64,000 nucleotides of DNA from Aquimarina mytili (GCF_016735115.1 NZ_JAERQJ010000003.1:310001-374000); one strand, 5' to 3'. Shown: positions 1 to 8,006, counted from the stretch's first letter. Notes: generated by a model not told the origin, from the sequence alone. Translations and numbers: made by a program.

Positions 1-7
1 ATAAACC

Positions 8-1006
8 ATGAAAACGCAAGCACTCGCAAAGCGACACACTAAAAATAAAACCCAAAATAAAGCAGGGGCTCAAAAAAAATACATCATCTACGGTCTTGGA
101 GTTGCTGCCCTTATTGGTGGTGGATACCTGGCTTATAATTATCTTAGAAATCGTAAGGTCACAGCTAGAGGCACAATAGACCCTATCACTCCACCGACAC
201 CAAGAGGTATTGTGACTACTCCCATACTTCCTGTGGCTTCTTCCGGTAGTTTTCCACTTCGAAGAGGAGCCAGAGGTTCCCTGGTACAAATGGTGCAAAA
301 TGCACTGTTGCAAAAAGGAGGACAAGCAGCACTAATAATTAAAGAAACTAGTTTTAGAAATGGTAAGGCTGACGGTATTTTTGGAAGAGGAACAGAACGC
401 GCTTTACGTGCTGCAGGATTTTCTTCTGCCATTACACAAAGTACATTTACTTCTTTAGTAGGCAAAAATACAAGCTCTTCTTTTGGGGGTTGGGGGGCTG
501 TTGCCAAAGAACTGATTGATGCAGCGAACAAACGAAATCTATTTGGAGTTCTAAACGGACTGAAGAAAATAACTTCTCCAAGTCAATACAGACGGGTAAG
601 TACTTTTTTCAAAAATGTTAAAATCCTGGGAATCAGGGTGACTTCATTAGTCAATGCTCTGCTTAGTGTAGCTTTTAAATCTAAAGAACTGGAGAAAGTA
701 AAAATAAGAGCAGAATTCAGAAGAATGGGACTCAAACAAAATTCACGTGGGGTATGGTTTGTTCCAAGTTTAGGTACTCTTGGAAATTTTGATCATATGA
801 GTGATCAAATTGAACAGGAATGGAATCTGGCTGTGGTAGAAAAACCAACTTTGCTTAAAGCTGAAGATGGATCCTTTATCGTCCCTGAAATAGCACCTAA
901 TACTGTAGTAGGATATATAACAGGAATGCAGAACGGAATGGCAAGAATTCTCACTCAATCGGGGGAGACCGTCTATGCCCCTACTCAAAACTTGTCCTCA
1001 ATGTAA
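8..1006 (+). CDS. Membrane-anchored peptidoglycan-binding-like protein
   Basis: A 332-aa protein with a very basic N-terminus (residues 1-24), one membrane segment at about residues 25-46, a Pro/Thr-rich linker, then a region at about 80-150 resembling a PG_binding_1 fold (PLRRGARGSLVQMVQNALL, then ADGIFGRGTERALRAAGF). This suggests a protein held in the inner or a virion membrane that docks on peptidoglycan. The C-terminal half is of unknown function. It heads a co-directional run of envelope-type genes (8-3042) in the mobile island. The role is inferred; no catalytic residues are visible. It could be a virion, conjugation or lysis component. Confidence 0.6.
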   Translation: MKTQALAKRHTKNKTQNKAGAQKKYIIYGLGVAALIGGGYLAYNYLRNRKVTARGTIDPITPPTPRGIVTTPILPVASSGSFPLRRGARGSLVQMVQNALLQKGGQAALIIKETSFRNGKADGIFGRGTERALRAAGFSSAITQSTFTSLVGKNTSSSFGGWGAVAKELIDAANKRNLFGVLNGLKKITSPSQYRRVSTFFKNVKILGIRVTSLVNALLSVAFKSKELEKVKIRAEFRRMGLKQNSRGVWFVPSLGTLGNFDHMSDQIEQEWNLAVVEKPTLLKAEDGSFIVPEIAPNTVVGYITGMQNGMARILTQSGETVYAPTQNLSSM

Positions 1007-1037
1007 TATCTAAATATTAATCTGTAAACAAAAAATC

Positions 1038-1430
1038 ATGAATAAAACAATCGAATGGATCAAGAGACTTTTTGATAAGCTAAAGCCGCTATGCGGATAC
1101 TTTAAAGTATGGAGGGAATTATCCTCCTTGGCAGTAGGACTAATTCTTTGGATTCATAGTGCGGTATTCCTTCGCTGGATTGACCCCACGACAGGGATGT
1201 ATGATGCAGGAGTATTTCAGGTATATCTCTTTGCGATCATTGGCATTTTTGTACTTCACGGGATTGTACGTATTCTTATGAAACTCATTTGGCCCACATC
1301 TGAACATTACCTGGATCATCATTTTCAAGAAGACTTTAAAACCATATCACCATGGCAAAAACTAAAATTATCCACCTCTATATTCTTTGCTTTTTTATTT
1401 GCAATAGCATTTTTAGCCAGGACGCTATAA
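1038..1430 (+). CDS. Small multi-pass membrane protein, unknown function
   Basis: A 130-aa protein with an N-terminal amphipathic or charged stretch (about 1-30) and three likely membrane helices (about 31-48, 62-82 and 108-127). I recognise no family. It starts 31 nt after the peptidoglycan-binding-like gene, and its last 79 nt overlap the start of the CHAP-like peptidase gene in another frame, so the genes are probably co-transcribed. Location next to a secreted wall hydrolase makes a holin-like role conceivable, but the sequence does not show it. Confidence 0.6.
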   Translation: MNKTIEWIKRLFDKLKPLCGYFKVWRELSSLAVGLILWIHSAVFLRWIDPTTGMYDAGVFQVYLFAIIGIFVLHGIVRILMKLIWPTSEHYLDHHFQEDFKTISPWQKLKLSTSIFFAFLFAIAFLARTL

Positions 1431-1945
1431 GCCCCCTAACCTCCAAAGGAGCAATTTCTTTAGAAGAAGCTGAACTGCGAAAATGCGTCAAGGAGTTGTA
1501 CGATTCTCAAGTTGGAGTTCGTGAAATCGGAGGAGAAAATCGAGGGGACCATGTAGAGATGTATTTAGCTAGTGTAAAACTCGGACCAGGATATTCATGG
1601 TGCGCAGCCTTTGTAAGTTGGTGTTACCAAAACGCGGGAGTCGATGCTCCGATAAGTGGATGGGTTCCAAGTTTTGCAATGAAAAACAAACGTATTTACC
1701 AACGAGGTAAGTTTCTAAAGAGAAAACCACAAATGGGCGATGTTTTTATGATATGGTATTATAAACTCAATCGTCCCGCTCATATTGGTTTTGTAGATCA
1801 TTGGGGAGAGAAATGGATCACAACAGTAGAAGGCAATACTGGTGACGATGGATCAAGAGAAGGTGATGGCGTATATAGAAAACGTAGATTAAAAAAACAG
1901 GTGTGGGCAGTATCTGACTTCGTCGGTAGCACCGACAAGCAATAA
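1352..1945 (+). CDS. Secreted CHAP/NlpC-like cell-wall peptidase (TIGR02594-like)
   Basis: A 197-aa protein with a signal peptide ending near FSQ (residue 23). The catalytic core looks like the small cysteine-peptidase family often annotated TIGR02594: YSWCAAFVSWCYQNAG puts the nucleophile at Cys84, RPAHIGFV the histidine at His144, and TVEGNTG a third polar residue at Glu160 or Asn162. Proteins of this type cut amide bonds in peptidoglycan. The ATG at 1352 lies inside the previous gene, but it is the one that supplies the signal peptide. With its neighbours it suggests a lysis or wall-penetration cassette of a mobile element. Confidence 0.75.
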   Translation: MAKTKIIHLYILCFFICNSIFSQDAISPLTSKGAISLEEAELRKCVKELYDSQVGVREIGGENRGDHVEMYLASVKLGPGYSWCAAFVSWCYQNAGVDAPISGWVPSFAMKNKRIYQRGKFLKRKPQMGDVFMIWYYKLNRPAHIGFVDHWGEKWITTVEGNTGDDGSREGDGVYRKRRLKKQVWAVSDFVGSTDKQ

Positions 1946-1967
1946 ATTATCAATGAACAACTAAAGA

Positions 1968-2627
1968 ATGTTATCAAAGAGCTTACAAATATTACGAAAC
2001 AAAGGGTACAAAATCTATAGACAACCTTATAGGTTGAATATTGTAGGCTATAGAAGTCGGTTTGTTCGTAGTAACCAGTTTGATGATGAGATACACGTTT
2101 TTTATACCAATGACAAAGGGAAATGGGTATACCATATCTTTAAAGCCACCACGGATCCAGGACAGTATTGGTTGGAAAATCCAATGCATCCACAGGGAAC
2201 GGCTTTTTTAAAAAAAGGACAATATAAGTATGCCTATAGTTTAGGATTGCATAGAGGAATATACCCTGCGCTCATACAAACCGCTCCAGTTACTATTATT
2301 CGAGATTATGAACGAAAAGGGTTGTTCAAATGGTTTGAGTCTGGAGTTACAGATACTGGAAGATTTGGCATCAATATTCATAGAGCGAGAAAGCAAGGAA
2401 CTACCAATGTAATTGATGACTTCTCTGCCGGATGCCTAGTGTTTGCCAATGCCCAAGACTTTAACCGTTTTATGAATATTGCAAAGCAACATCTACTTCG
2501 CTATGGAAATTCATTTACAGTGAGCTTAGTAGATTTTAGAGATGAACGCAGGCGACGATTAAGTCATGTGGCCTGGGGGATGGTTATTTCAGTTGGAAGT
2601 CTATGGCTATTAAACAGATTGAATTAG
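1968..2627 (+). CDS. L,D-transpeptidase-like protein with C-terminal membrane tail
   Basis: A 219-aa protein. Residues 134-160 carry the signature GINIHRA followed by SAGCLVF, i.e. His138 and Ser153-x-Gly-Cys156, as in YkuD-type L,D-transpeptidases and related phage proteins. No signal peptide is seen; a hydrophobic helix at about 200-217 suggests a tail anchor. The family remodels or cleaves peptidoglycan cross-links; here the substrate is unknown. It lies 22 nt downstream of the CHAP-like gene and 3 nt before the next small membrane gene, so it is probably in the same transcript. Confidence 0.6.
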   Translation: MLSKSLQILRNKGYKIYRQPYRLNIVGYRSRFVRSNQFDDEIHVFYTNDKGKWVYHIFKATTDPGQYWLENPMHPQGTAFLKKGQYKYAYSLGLHRGIYPALIQTAPVTIIRDYERKGLFKWFESGVTDTGRFGINIHRARKQGTTNVIDDFSAGCLVFANAQDFNRFMNIAKQHLLRYGNSFTVSLVDFRDERRRRLSHVAWGMVISVGSLWLLNRLN

Positions 2628-2630
2628 AAC

Positions 2631-2825
2631 ATGAAGCTATCTAAAAACACAAAAAAGGCAGGATTGGCATTGATGGGAAGTATGCTCGGATTTATGATAG
2701 CCAAAAAATATACTCCTAATGAAACCTATCCTTTCATACTGATAGGAGGATTTATAGGAAGTTGTCTTGGTGAAGAGTTGATTGTTGAGGACTTAAATAG
2801 AATTAAGAACCATGAAAGAAACTAA
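2631..2825 (+). CDS. Small two-helix membrane protein, unknown
   Basis: A 64-aa protein with two short glycine-rich hydrophobic segments (about 10-24 and 34-50), followed by an acidic/basic tail. No family is recognised. Its start is 3 nt after the stop of the L,D-transpeptidase-like gene and its end overlaps the next gene by 14 nt, so translational coupling in one operon is likely. The Gly-x-x-x-Gly-like spacing suggests helix packing or oligomerisation in a membrane. Confidence 0.5.
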   Translation: MKLSKNTKKAGLALMGSMLGFMIAKKYTPNETYPFILIGGFIGSCLGEELIVEDLNRIKNHERN

Positions 2826-3042
2826 ATTACAATCCATTTATTTTGAAGGAGAAGAGCCTGTAAAAATTAGGGCATATTATAAATATGAATTGGCAGCACT
2901 ATACAATATTTGCACTAAAACCTTCTCTTCCTGGATTCATATTTACCTAGAGGAATTAGAACAGTTTGGATATAAAAAAAGTACCAAACTTCTTAGACCG
3001 GAGGTGGTGCGTTTTTTGTTCGAACGATTAGGGGAACCATAG
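2812..3042 (+). CDS. Small DNA-binding-like (HTH) protein
   Basis: A 76-aa protein. The stretch KYELAALYNICTKTFSSWIHIY (residues about 24-45) reads as a helix-turn-helix of the kind seen in small DUF4248-like proteins of Bacteroidota mobile elements, followed by a helix ending in RPEVVRFLFERLG. It would act on DNA in the cytoplasm, perhaps as a regulator or terminal-protein-like factor. It overlaps the previous gene by 14 nt and is the last gene of the cluster that starts at 8. The family assignment is tentative. Confidence 0.45.
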   Translation: MKETKLQSIYFEGEEPVKIRAYYKYELAALYNICTKTFSSWIHIYLEELEQFGYKKSTKLLRPEVVRFLFERLGEP

Positions 3043-3045
3043 CTA

Positions 3046-3573
3046 TCAATAGTTATCTAAATATCCCTGATGAAACAAATACATTAGAAAACCAATAATT
3101 AATACTAATATTAAATGTGGAATCAACGTAGTCCCTCCAACTTTGCCTAATTTGGTTTTAGTTTCTTGTTCTGAAAGATTCTCGTTCAGTACTCTTGAAA
3201 TTTTTCTATCTACTTCCAATTGGTAGAACTTATTACCGAAAAGACCTAAAACGGAAGCCCATACAAGGCGAGAAATAATATCCAACGAATTGTACGTTTG
3301 ATAAGAGATTAAATAATTTTCGTAGAGCGTTTCCTCGATAAAGGCTTGTAAAAAAATTAGTACGACTATAAATGTAAAAGTGAGGTACATTTTTCGATAT
3401 AATAACCAGAAAATGCCTAGGAAAAAGGCATAAGGATTGAATCTAAGTTTTCTTCCTCGATCATAACTTTGGATTACATCTAGGTAGTAATCATCATTGT
3501 CTCCAAAAAATATTTGATATTCTCGTTCAGTGTGTTTCAAAATAATTTTTTTGCAAATATAAAATTCAAGCAT
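3046..3573 (-). CDS. DUF2628-like membrane protein
   Basis: A 175-aa protein read against its neighbours. The motif FNPYAFFLGIFWLLYRKMY (residues about 45-63) is the hallmark of the DUF2628 family, small inner-membrane proteins of unknown function, followed by hydrophobic helices at about 64-80, 108-120 and 152-168. The stop codon is only 3 nt from the end of the HTH gene, so the two genes converge. The function is unknown. Confidence 0.6.
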   Translation of the reverse strand: MLEFYICKKIILKHTEREYQIFFGDNDDYYLDVIQSYDRGRKLRFNPYAFFLGIFWLLYRKMYLTFTFIVVLIFLQAFIEETLYENYLISYQTYNSLDIISRLVWASVLGLFGNKFYQLEVDRKISRVLNENLSEQETKTKLGKVGGTTLIPHLILVLIIGFLMYLFHQGYLDNY

Positions 3574-3678
3574 TAATTCTTAGGATTATTAAGAACCAAT
3601 CCGAAACCAATTTCGGATATTCTAATATCATTGTTTAAAAAAACAATGATAACATCTCCTTTATACGGTCTAGGAAAA

Positions 3679-4554
3679 ATGGCTAAAACCCCAATCACCT
3701 ATTATGGAGGCAAACAAACATTAACTAAACGTATTCTAACCTTAATGCCAAAGCATAATCTGTATTGTGAACCTTTTGTAGGTGGAGGTGCCGTATTTTT
3801 TGCTAAGGAACCAAGTAATGCAGAAGTGATCAATGATCTCAATGGAGATGTAGTTAACTTTTATCAAGTTTGTAAACAAGAGTTTTCAAAACTTAATAAA
3901 CTTATTCAGGCCACGCCTCATAGCAGAAAACTACATGTGGAAGCTGCTGCTGTACTTAAAAATAAGAAAGAAAAAGATAAGGTGAAGCGAGCTTGGGCTT
4001 TTTGGGTGCAAACCAATATGAGTTTTTCAGCAAGGATATATGGAGGATATGCATACGAGAGGCAATCTAACGGAGTATCAAAAACAATTTTTAATAAGAA
4101 ACGGGCATTTACCAAAGAAATTTGTGATCGCCTAGCTCTGGTGGATATCGAATGTAATAATGCCCTCAAAGTAATTAAAAGTAGAGACACAAAAGACACT
4201 TTCTTCTATTTGGACCCTCCTTATTTTAATTCAGATATGGGGCATTATAAAGGATATTCGGAACATGACTTTAAAGAGCTATTAGAGGTTTTAAGTAAAA
4301 TCAAGGGAAAGTTTTTATTGAGCAGTTACCCTTCAGACATACTTGAGAAGTACAAAAACAAAAATAAATGGTTTCAACATTCGATAGAAAAAAAGATTGC
4401 GGTAACCAAACAAACAAAAAAGAAAAAAATAGAAGTACTTACTGCCAACTACGATATAGAAAAGATAAAATCAGACTTGTCAGGTATTCAAGAGTTGGAA
4501 AGATTGGTGGTAAGATCCAGAGCCTTAAAACTGCAGTTACAAAATCAGTACTGA
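3679..4554 (+). CDS. DNA adenine methylase (Dam / D12 class)
   Basis: A 291-aa N6-adenine methyltransferase. Visible motifs are TPITYYGGKQTL at the N-terminus (SAM-binding region of D12-class enzymes), CEPFVGGGAVFF (motif I), INDLNGDVVNFY and the catalytic DPPY at residues 179-182. The enzyme transfers methyl from SAM to adenine in a short target, classically GATC, although the target cannot be read here. I chose the ATG at 3679 because the family usually starts just before TPI-YYGGK; ATG 3646 or TTG 3631 would add 11-16 atypical residues. No restriction gene is adjacent, so it is probably a phage or element orphan methylase. Confidence 0.85.
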   Translation: MAKTPITYYGGKQTLTKRILTLMPKHNLYCEPFVGGGAVFFAKEPSNAEVINDLNGDVVNFYQVCKQEFSKLNKLIQATPHSRKLHVEAAAVLKNKKEKDKVKRAWAFWVQTNMSFSARIYGGYAYERQSNGVSKTIFNKKRAFTKEICDRLALVDIECNNALKVIKSRDTKDTFFYLDPPYFNSDMGHYKGYSEHDFKELLEVLSKIKGKFLLSSYPSDILEKYKNKNKWFQHSIEKKIAVTKQTKKKKIEVLTANYDIEKIKSDLSGIQELERLVVRSRALKLQLQNQY

Positions 4555-4614
4555 TTTGGAACAAAACAGAACCATTCCGAAAGTATAATATGACAACTCG
4601 GTAGTATTGTTTTT

Positions 4615-5850
4615 ATGAGAAAACAGACTATTTCATTTGATAATTATCCAAAGTCCATTAGTACTATAAAGATCAATACACTTCCTAGAATTCTGAAAGA
4701 AGGGCATCAGTTCTTTATGGAAGCTAAGAACTACTACTACACCGAACCCATTATTAAAGAAACCATTGACATCTATCTTGAGAGACTAAATGCTCACCTA
4801 CTTAAGGAGAGGCAACAAACACAATTGGATGGTATTTCAGTAATCGAAATTGACTTTATAAAACGATTTCTTGATATGCATAAAACCATACAGTCCAGAG
4901 ATGATTTGAAACGCTATATTTTTGATCTTCAAAAAGCAATTTCAAAAAAGGAGATTAGTAAAGATTCTTTGGTAGCCGATCATCTGATGCAAATACAGCA
5001 TAAACTGATTGCTCAACACAACAATCTTATTTTGAAAGAAAAAATTAAAATCATTATCAATAGAAAATGGTTGAGACAACTAAGAAGTATAGTTAAAAAC
5101 CCTCCCGAGTTGAATGATATGAATTCAAAACTAGGAAACTTAACTAATGGACTATATCCTAAACCCAAAGAAAGTACATCTCTGTTTTCTCCAATCAATG
5201 AACAATCTCTTGTAACGAATAAAAACACCTTTAGACTTAAGGGAGCCTTAGGAGAACTACTAGGAGATTTAGAAAAGTTTGAACTTGCGATTACCGTTGA
5301 AGGAGATCAAGGTGGCGGAAAGACAAGGTTCACCTACCAGTTAGCAGATGTCTTTGCAGAGATTGGTAATAAGGTTGCTATTTTCTCTTTAGAAATTGGG
5401 AGTAAATCCGATTTGATTACCCGAATGAAAAAAGAGTACCTCAAGTCCGAAAACCAACACAAGATTTTTATAGCTGATCAGTTACCTGAAGGATATAAAA
5501 CGATTCAGGATGCGACTAAAAGTTTTGATGTAATAATTATTGATAGTTGGAACAAGACAGGATTGCCTTCACAAGATTTTGATAAACTACGAAAAGAGAA
5601 TCCTGACACCATATTTATTGTGATTTTTCAACGAACCACTCAAAAAACCATACGGGGAGGAACAGCTCCACTTTTTGATGCCGGTATTAATATCGAGGTT
5701 GTGAAAGCAGATGATTCTTTTAGAAATAACTATGCAATTACTTCCAAAAACCGATATGGTATTACAGGGATCAAATACAACATCTTTAGCAAAGAAATTA
5801 TGGGTACTACGGAGATGGATTCCCAACCAGTAGCAGATTATCAAATCTAA
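4615..5850 (+). CDS. RecA/DnaB-fold ATPase of a mobile element
   Basis: A 411-aa protein. Residues 1-200 are mostly helical with no family I recognise. Residues about 220-400 form a RecA-like ATPase: Walker A GDQGGGKT (230-237), LEIGSK as in RadA/DnaB-type proteins, Walker B DVIIIDS (305-311), and a later FQRTTQKTIRGGTA segment resembling a sensor/DNA loop. Such proteins act in replication or recombination. It follows the methylase by 60 nt and precedes the serine recombinase. A replicative-helicase-like or recombination role for the element is inferred. Confidence 0.6.
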   Translation: MRKQTISFDNYPKSISTIKINTLPRILKEGHQFFMEAKNYYYTEPIIKETIDIYLERLNAHLLKERQQTQLDGISVIEIDFIKRFLDMHKTIQSRDDLKRYIFDLQKAISKKEISKDSLVADHLMQIQHKLIAQHNNLILKEKIKIIINRKWLRQLRSIVKNPPELNDMNSKLGNLTNGLYPKPKESTSLFSPINEQSLVTNKNTFRLKGALGELLGDLEKFELAITVEGDQGGGKTRFTYQLADVFAEIGNKVAIFSLEIGSKSDLITRMKKEYLKSENQHKIFIADQLPEGYKTIQDATKSFDVIIIDSWNKTGLPSQDFDKLRKENPDTIFIVIFQRTTQKTIRGGTAPLFDAGINIEVVKADDSFRNNYAITSKNRYGITGIKYNIFSKEIMGTTEMDSQPVADYQI

Positions 5851-5875
5851 GGGAAAAGATACCATCTATTTGGTG

Positions 5876-5932
5876 GTTTTATTGAACTTTTTGCTTCAAA
5901 CCTGGAATAAACCCTATTATGTTCAATAAAAC
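5876..5932. repeat. Inverted repeat upstream of the recombinase (candidate res/att site)
   Basis: GTTTTATTGAAC at 5876-5887 is the exact reverse complement of GTTCAATAAAAC at 5921-5932, separated by 33 nt. The pair sits in the 126-nt gap before the serine recombinase gene, where resolvase binding sites usually lie. A third exact copy of the 12-mer occurs at 10293-10304. Function as recombinase site or operator is inferred. Confidence 0.5.
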
Positions 5933-5976
5933 GGTTCATTTTCTAAGTTTATGATTTAACACTTAAATGAACTGAT

Positions 5977-6684
5977 ATGTTATTTGGATATGCACGTATA
6001 AGTACCCCATCTCAGAAATTTGATTTGCAAATCGATGCTTTATTAAAAGCAGGAGTAAAAGAAAAGAATATTTATAAAGATGTTTCTTCAGGAGCAAAAG
6101 CGAATCGAAAAAATCTTGATCTACTTGTTAGTAAATTACGGGAAGAAGATATCGTCATTGTTTGGAAGATGGATCGAATCGCTAGGAGTGTTTCGCATAT
6201 GCTTAAACTCGTTGATGAATTTGAAAAATTGGAAGTTGGTTTTAAAAGCCTTCAAGAACCTTTTATTGATACAACATCTGCTCACGGAAAATTTGTACTA
6301 ACTATCTTTAGTGCAGTTGCCGAAATGGAGCGTAATATTATTGTCGAAAGAACATTGGCTGGACAGGAAAGTGCAAGGAGAAGAGGCGCGGTTATTGGCA
6401 GACGAAAAGGACTTGGTCAGAAAGCAGAAGCAAAAGCCATCTTAGCTGAAAACTACTATCGAGATGAAAAAAATCAACTTTCTATTTCTGAAATTATGAA
6501 ACTAGTTGATATTAATTCAAAAGCAACGTTATACAAATATCTAGCTCATCGCGGTCGTAGAAATTGCGTCGTTTGTAAAGCTATGTTTTGGGATAAAGAT
6601 CAAAATATCGATAATGCTTTTTGCAAAAAACACTATAACAAAAGGAAAAAAATAACGAAGGTTAATAAAAAATCCTTATTTTAA
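5977..6684 (+). CDS. Serine recombinase (resolvase/invertase) with Cys-rich C-terminal extension
   Basis: A 235-aa protein. The N-terminal catalytic domain begins GYARIST, giving nucleophile Ser9, with Arg67 and Arg70 in KMDRIARS and the long E-helix FSAVAEMERNIIVERTLAG. An HTH follows (ISEIMKLVDINSKATLYKYL, about 170-189). After it comes an unusual C-terminal segment with Cys197, Cys200, Cys216 and His219, resembling a zinc knuckle. Family members resolve cointegrates or invert/integrate DNA through a 5'-phosphoserine link. The flanking 12-nt repeats are candidate sites. Start ATG at 5977. Confidence 0.85.
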   Translation: MLFGYARISTPSQKFDLQIDALLKAGVKEKNIYKDVSSGAKANRKNLDLLVSKLREEDIVIVWKMDRIARSVSHMLKLVDEFEKLEVGFKSLQEPFIDTTSAHGKFVLTIFSAVAEMERNIIVERTLAGQESARRRGAVIGRRKGLGQKAEAKAILAENYYRDEKNQLSISEIMKLVDINSKATLYKYLAHRGRRNCVVCKAMFWDKDQNIDNAFCKKHYNKRKKITKVNKKSLF

Positions 6685-6708
6685 ACCAACGTAAACATTA
6701 CAAATTAC

Positions 6709-6744
6709 CCCTTATCTGGATTAGTTCCGGGTAAGGGATTTTTT
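6709..6744 (+). terminator. Intrinsic terminator after the serine recombinase
   Basis: A 12-bp stem (6709-6720 with 6726-6737, including G-T pairs), loop TTAGT, then ATTTTTTG. It lies 25 nt after the recombinase stop. Confidence 0.75.
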
Positions 6745-6886
6745 GTTTTTGAGAGAGATTTATAATAACCTCAAACGATTATAAAAGTGTTACTGTGGAA
6801 AACCGTAATAATTGTTTTAATAATTTATAGATATTGTGGAGTAAATAAGTTCGGTAATATATTATATAACTAAAAAGAGTAAAATT

Positions 6887-7015
6887 ATGGCACTTAAACC
6901 AGGACCAAAAAGAATTGCTAAAACAACAGGTAAACCAGATAGAAGACAGAGAGATAATAAAAATACTCCGGGAAACACACCAAGTTTAAAACCTTCTAAA
7001 TCAACTAAAAAATAG
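6887..7015 (+). CDS. Tiny basic protein, 42 aa
   Basis: An ATG at 6887 opens a 42-codon frame ending TAG at 7013-7015. The product starts MALKPGPKRIAKTTGKPDRR and is rich in Lys, Arg, Pro and Thr, probably disordered. AT-rich leader sequence precedes it and it is followed 38 nt later by another tiny gene. I do not recognise the family. A nucleic-acid-binding accessory protein is possible. Coding status rests on the clear start context and non-random composition only. Confidence 0.45.
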   Translation: MALKPGPKRIAKTTGKPDRRQRDNKNTPGNTPSLKPSKSTKK

Positions 7016-7053
7016 TTTGATCCGACTTTGAAAATTAAATTTAAAGCTAAACA

Positions 7054-7209
7054 ATGAATAATATACAGATGAATGAAGCCGAAAGCCGTCACAAAAAATT
7101 CCTTGAATCTGAAGAAGATTGTGATCATCAATATGGAAAACTTAAGGAATATTATTTAGGTACTGCTACTGGAGATTACAGATGTTCCAATTGCTATGCA
7201 GAATTATAA
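7054..7209 (+). CDS. Tiny acidic protein with CxxC, 51 aa
   Basis: An ATG at 7054 opens a 51-codon frame ending TAA at 7207-7209, 14 nt before the TrlF-like gene. The product has an acidic middle (FLESEEDCDHQYGKL) and a C-terminal DYRCSNCYAEL with a CxxC pair that could bind metal. Its tight spacing to the large defence-type gene suggests co-transcription, perhaps as an accessory or control peptide. No family is recognised. Confidence 0.45.
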   Translation: MNNIQMNEAESRHKKFLESEEDCDHQYGKLKEYYLGTATGDYRCSNCYAEL

Positions 7210-7223
7210 AGTCTAAATGAACT

Positions 7224-8006
7224 ATGAAAAATAGAGGGTCAATATGGAGAAAATGGGATTTGCATATCCATTCTCCGGCTTCAATTATACAACAATATAA
7301 TAATACACCAGAAGGTTGGGAGAAATTTATCAATGCACTTGAAAATTTGCCAGAAGAGGTCAAAGTAATAGGCATTACAGACTACTATTTTATTGATGGA
7401 TATGATAAAGTGATGGATTATAAAATCAATCAAAATAGATTAGAAAATATTGATAAAATATTTCCTATATTGGAATTTCGTATTGATACTTTTGGAACAG
7501 CAAGTGAAAGCAAACTTCAAAAGATAAACTTGCACATACTTTTTGATTTAGACGAAACCTCAATAAATAAACAAATACAAAAAGTAAAAAAAGAATTTAT
7601 TGAACAAATACCGATAACGAAACTAGAAAAGCATAAGACTAAAGTGCTAAGTATCGAAAACTTATCCTATGAGGCTGATGGTAATTTACATGAGGGGTTT
7701 TCGAATCTAATACCTTCTACTGATAAAGTATTTGAATTACTAAATAGTTCTGAATGGGTAGGTAAAACTTTTTTATTCTTAGGATATAAAGAATGGAGTA
7801 ACTTAGAGAAAGGGCAACAATTAAAACCCTTCAAAGAAGACTTATATTCTAAAGTAAATGCTTTTTTCAGTAACAACTCAAATACAAATCAAAAAAATCA
7901 ACAATGGCTTAATGAGTATGGAGATAAAAAATTACTTCACTCACTAGATATACATGGATTTAATGCCTTAGACACTTATGAATTTGATGGAGAGGGAAAA
8001 AAATAG
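7224..8006 (+). CDS. TrlF-like PHP-ATPase, N-terminal PHP part (0 frame)
   Basis: A 260-aa PHP phosphoesterase domain. The start KNRGSIWRKWDLHIHSPAS gives His14 and His16; further PHP-type residues are Asp53 (VIGITDYYFIDGY), Glu84 (PILEFRID) and His104 (INLHILFD). This arrangement matches the N-terminus of TrlF-type proteins, large PHP plus SMC-like ATPases linked to phage defence. The frame ends at GGA AAA AAA TAG; the rest of the protein continues without interruption in the -1 frame from 8003. Read alone it would be a PHP protein without ATPase. Metal-dependent nuclease activity is inferred from the family. Confidence 0.8.
   Translation: MKNRGSIWRKWDLHIHSPASIIQQYNNTPEGWEKFINALENLPEEVKVIGITDYYFIDGYDKVMDYKINQNRLENIDKIFPILEFRIDTFGTASESKLQKINLHILFDLDETSINKQIQKVKKEFIEQIPITKLEKHKTKVLSIENLSYEADGNLHEGFSNLIPSTDKVFELLNSSEWVGKTFLFLGYKEWSNLEKGQQLKPFKEDLYSKVNAFFSNNSNTNQKNQQWLNEYGDKKLLHSLDIHGFNALDTYEFDGEGKK
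7997..8003 (+). other. A-heptamer slippery site joining the two TrlF-like frames
   Basis: Zero-frame codons read GGA AAA AAA TAG, so the last A of GGA plus two AAA codons form A AAA AAA, a standard X XXY YYZ -1 frameshift heptamer, with the stop codon immediately after. After a -1 slip the next codon is ATA at 8003-8005 and the reading continues IEIKNYHCHTWIKAEPTFEG, the expected family sequence. No strong downstream stem is evident. The alternative is loss of one A from an A8 tract (true frameshift, phase variation or sequencing error). Confidence 0.7.

Noticed and set aside
4368..4604. 78-aa ORF overlapping the end of the Dam-type gene
   Set aside because: It lies in another frame within the methylase, the composition looks like a shadow, and no motif is present.
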